This document shows, one piece after another, positions 61,629 to 64,000 of a DNA stretch of 64,000 nucleotides. The position numbers and the translations under genes are program-made. Origin of the DNA: Haemophilus parainfluenzae (lineage in GTDB: Bacteria; Pseudomonadota; Gammaproteobacteria; Enterobacterales; Pasteurellaceae); the NCBI RefSeq assembly GCF_014931395.1, contig NZ_CP063120.1, positions 1,099,501 through 1,163,500 on the forward strand, given 5' to 3'. Below the pieces are notes generated by a model. It ran no database searches. It saw nothing but the letters and a program-made list of their open reading frames with translations, and was not told the origin of the DNA. Position 1 is the first letter of the stretch. Each line of letters opens with the position of its first letter.

Positions 61629-62870
61629 ATGTCGCAAAACGGTCCAGATCAAGATCCTTGGGGTAAACCGGGACAGAGTAGCGGTCCAAAACAGTCAGAT
61701 AATTCATCAGATAAGCAAAATGAAAATGGCTGGGGCGCGCGAGACAATAAGAATCAGGAGCAATCACCGCCAGATATTGAAGAGGTATTTAATAATCTGT
61801 TGAAAAAACTAGGTGGTGGCAATAAAAAAGGCGGTTCAAATAATACTTCGCCTAATATGCCTTCATTTAATTTAGGTAAAATTTTACCGATCGCCGCAGT
61901 AATCGGAGGGATTATTTGGGGCGCAAGCGGTTTTTACACTATTAAAGAAGCAGAACGTGGCGTGACGTTACGTTTTGGCGAGTTTCATTCTATCGTTCAA
62001 CCCGGTTTAAACTGGAAACCAACCTTTATTGATAAAGTGATTCCAGTGAATGTAGAACAAGTTCGTGAGCTTAAAACGCAAGGTGCAATGTTAACCAAAG
62101 ATGAAAACATGGTTAAAGTGGAAATGACCGTACAATATCGCGTGCAAAATCCTGAAAAATACCTGTTTAGCGTAAGCAATGCGGATAATAGCCTTGGGCA
62201 AGCGACAGACAGTGCACTTCGTTATGTGATTGGTCATATGACTATGAATGATGTGCTGACAACTGGTCGTGCCGTGGTACGTGAAGATACATGGAAAGCC
62301 TTGAACGATATTATCAAACCTTATGATATGGGACTTGAAGTGATTGACGTGAACTTCCAATCTGCACGTCCACCAGAAGAAGTGAAAGATGCTTTCGATG
62401 ATGCGATTAAAGCACAGGAAGACGAACAACGTTACATTCGTGAAGCAGAAGCTTATGCTCGTGAGAAAGAGCCAATCGCTCGTGGTGATGCTCAGCGTAT
62501 CGTGGAAGAAGCAACGGCTTATAAAGATCGTGTTGTACTTGATGCTCAAGGGGAAGTAGAACGTTTACAACGTCTTCTACCTGAATTTAAAGCGGCGCCT
62601 GATTTGTTAAAAGAGCGTCTTTATATTCAAACCATGGAAAAAGTCATGGCAAATACACCTAAAGTGATGCTAGATAGCAATAATGGTAACAATTTAACCG
62701 TATTGCCATTAGAGCAATTAATGGGTAAAAAGACGACTAAGCCAGTGACCACTACTTCTGAAAGTGCGGTCAGTTCTGCGCCTGTTTCAACACAGGAACG
62801 TCGTGTAGAAACACAAGCGGTTCAACCGGTTCAACCAAATGAAGGCATTCGCCAAGGGAGATTTAACTAA
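61629..62870 (+). CDS. hflK: FtsH-modulating membrane protein HflK
   Basis: 413-residue SPFH protein. A long polar Gly/Asn/Gln-rich N terminus (~75 residues) precedes one helix (ILPIAAVIGGIIWGASGFYT) and the prohibitin-like domain (ERGVTLRFGEFHSIVQPGLN). The coiled tail ends in a Gln/Arg-rich stretch. HflK and HflC cage FtsH. I start at ATG 61629 with GGAG 6 bases before it; an ATG at 61617 lies on the ribosome site. Here hflKC is far from hfq-hflX, unlike enterics. Confidence 0.95.
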   Translation: MSQNGPDQDPWGKPGQSSGPKQSDNSSDKQNENGWGARDNKNQEQSPPDIEEVFNNLLKKLGGGNKKGGSNNTSPNMPSFNLGKILPIAAVIGGIIWGASGFYTIKEAERGVTLRFGEFHSIVQPGLNWKPTFIDKVIPVNVEQVRELKTQGAMLTKDENMVKVEMTVQYRVQNPEKYLFSVSNADNSLGQATDSALRYVIGHMTMNDVLTTGRAVVREDTWKALNDIIKPYDMGLEVIDVNFQSARPPEEVKDAFDDAIKAQEDEQRYIREAEAYAREKEPIARGDAQRIVEEATAYKDRVVLDAQGEVERLQRLLPEFKAAPDLLKERLYIQTMEKVMANTPKVMLDSNNGNNLTVLPLEQLMGKKTTKPVTTTSESAVSSAPVSTQERRVETQAVQPVQPNEGIRQGRFN

Positions 62871-63757
62871 TGCGTAAATTCTTACTTCCGATTATTGTGG
62901 TGATTGCTGCAGTGTTATATTCCAGCATGGTGGTTGTAACTGAAGGCACTCGTGGCATCATGTTGCGTTTTAACAAAGTACAACGTGATGCAGAAAACAA
63001 AGTGGTTGTGTATGAACCAGGTTTGCATTTTAAATTGCCTTTAATTGATAGCATTAAAGTGCTTGATGCGCGTATTCGTACCCTTGATGGCTCTGCTACT
63101 CGTTTTGTGACAGTCGAGAAAAAAGACTTGTTGGTGGATTCCTATGTGAAATGGAGAATCAGCGATTTCGGTCGTTTCTATACTGCAACGGGTGGTGGTG
63201 ATTATAACCAAGCTTCAAGCTTATTAAGCCGTAAAGTGAATGACCGTCTGCGTTCAGAAATTGGTACTCGTACAATTAAAGATATCGTTTCAGGTACGCG
63301 TGGTGAATTAATGGCGGGGGCGAAAAAAGCGCTAAATTCAGGGCAGGATAGTACCTCTGAATTAGGGATTGAAGTCGTTGATGTTCGCGTAAAACAAATC
63401 AATTTACCGGATGAAGTCTCTTCTTCGATTTACCAACGTATGCGTGCAGAGCGTGATGCGGTTGCCCGTGAACATCGTTCGCAAGGTAAAGAAAAAGCGG
63501 CGTTCATTCAAGCGGATGTGGATCGTAAAGTCACCTTGATCTTAGCGAATGCAAATAAAACAGCACAAGAATTACGAGGTAGTGGTGATGCAGCTGCAGC
63601 AAAATTGTATTCTCAAGCTTTTGCACAAGAACCCCAGTTTTATAGCTTTATTCGTAGCTTAAAAGCCTATGAAAGCAGCTTTGAAGGTTCAGATAATATG
63701 ATGATTTTGAAACCAGACAGTGATTTCTTCCGCTTTATGCAAGCGCCAAAGAAATAA
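62870..63757 (+). CDS. hflC: FtsH-modulating membrane protein HflC
   Basis: 295-residue partner of HflK, coupled to it by TAATG. One N-terminal helix (FLLPIIVVIAAVLYSSMVVV) then the SPFH domain (GTRGIMLRFNKVQRD) and a coiled region with QRMRAERDAVAREHRSQGKE. Length is below the E. coli protein (334). Confidence 0.96.
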   Translation: MRKFLLPIIVVIAAVLYSSMVVVTEGTRGIMLRFNKVQRDAENKVVVYEPGLHFKLPLIDSIKVLDARIRTLDGSATRFVTVEKKDLLVDSYVKWRISDFGRFYTATGGGDYNQASSLLSRKVNDRLRSEIGTRTIKDIVSGTRGELMAGAKKALNSGQDSTSELGIEVVDVRVKQINLPDEVSSSIYQRMRAERDAVAREHRSQGKEKAAFIQADVDRKVTLILANANKTAQELRGSGDAAAAKLYSQAFAQEPQFYSFIRSLKAYESSFEGSDNMMILKPDSDFFRFMQAPKK

Positions 63758-63776
63758 ACAAGAGATAATGAAAAGT

Positions 63777-63808
63777 AAAGTGCGGTTAGAAATAACCGCA
63801 TTTTTTAT
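63777..63808 (+). terminator. USS-type terminator of hflKC
   Basis: AAAGTGCGGTTA-gaaa-TAACCGCATTTTTT; one arm keeps the full USS, the other is truncated (CCGCATTTT). Confidence 0.88.
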
Positions 63809-63988
63809 TGCTTAATTTTTAGGGAATTTTCATTTATAAAGTAAAACAGTCTTTAATGCAATCAATCGAATCCATAGCCAAAGTTAATTAAATCCATACA
63901 AAATATAAGTCAATTTTTTGGCATAATCACCTTACTTTAAGATTTACGTTTCTTTTTTATGTTTATTGATCGTTTGGAGGATTATTAG

Positions 63989-64000
63989 ATGAAAAAACTG
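63989..64000 (+). CDS. Start of an unknown gene (cut by window end)
   Basis: ATG AAA AAA CTG with GGAGG 10 bases upstream, running off the window. MKKL is typical of an exported or lipoprotein signal peptide; nothing more can be said. Confidence 0.4.

Overview
The window is a contiguous, AT-rich chromosomal stretch from a member of the Pasteurellaceae. It is most probably a Haemophilus species of the influenzae/parainfluenzae group. The strongest evidence is the very frequent 9-mer AAGTGCGGT / ACCGCACTT, the Haemophilus-type DNA uptake signal sequence (USS), often placed as inverted pairs that serve as terminators. Gene content and protein sequences also fit: a short TolA/Pal locus without cpoB, rluC-hfq-hflX, mgl-gal, and the isc locus with a DUF2625 gene. 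Nearly every gene is a housekeeping gene. I see no prophage, insertion sequence, CRISPR array, rRNA operon or tetranucleotide phase-variation tract.

Layout. 1-9966: the end of tyrR, then rluC-hfq-hflX (minus), rne (plus), tRNA-Ser, priC and a YuiF-type transporter behind a histidine attenuator, rnt and gloA. 10133-21981: a large DUF2157/GDYXLXY membrane protein, cmoA, aspS, an unusual Nramp-like transporter, nudB, yebC, two tandem MliC-like lipoproteins, ruvC-ruvA-ruvB and a small DUF5339 secreted protein. 22135-30372: cydABX-ybgE with an upstream FNR box, then ybgC-tolQRAB-pal. 30549-39025: three tRNA-Lys genes, trmJ and the iron-sulfur cluster operon iscRSU-[two paralogous membrane proteins]-iscA-hscB-[DUF2625]-hscA-fdx-iscX. 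39140-47434: galactose regulon mglBAC, galR/S and galTKM, with three CRP-like sites and three Gal-operator-like sites. 47576-54816: corC, lnt, mlaFEDCB, ibaG, murA. 54874-60645: yggS, then thrL-thrABC with a classical threonine/isoleucine attenuator. 60772-64000: Sfp-type phosphopantetheinyl transferase, hflK-hflC and the first codons of another gene.

How the genes work together. Envelope integrity is well represented: Tol-Pal, Mla phospholipid transport, Lnt, MurA and HflKC. So are RNA metabolism (RNase E, Hfq, RNase T, TrmJ, CmoA, HflX), respiration (cytochrome bd), Fe-S assembly, galactose uptake and catabolism, and threonine synthesis. Two amino-acid attenuators can be read base by base: a His leader ahead of the YuiF-type transporter, with all three alternative stems visible, and a Thr/Ile leader ahead of thrA.

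The observations most worth a second look are: the His attenuator and a small ORF behind it, which point to histidine as the transporter substrate; the duplicated membrane-protein pair inside the isc operon; an Nramp homologue lacking the usual metal-binding residues; an N-terminal extension of HflX that consists largely of an inverted USS pair; and a recurrent CCCCTCTT/AAGAGGGG intergenic dyad.
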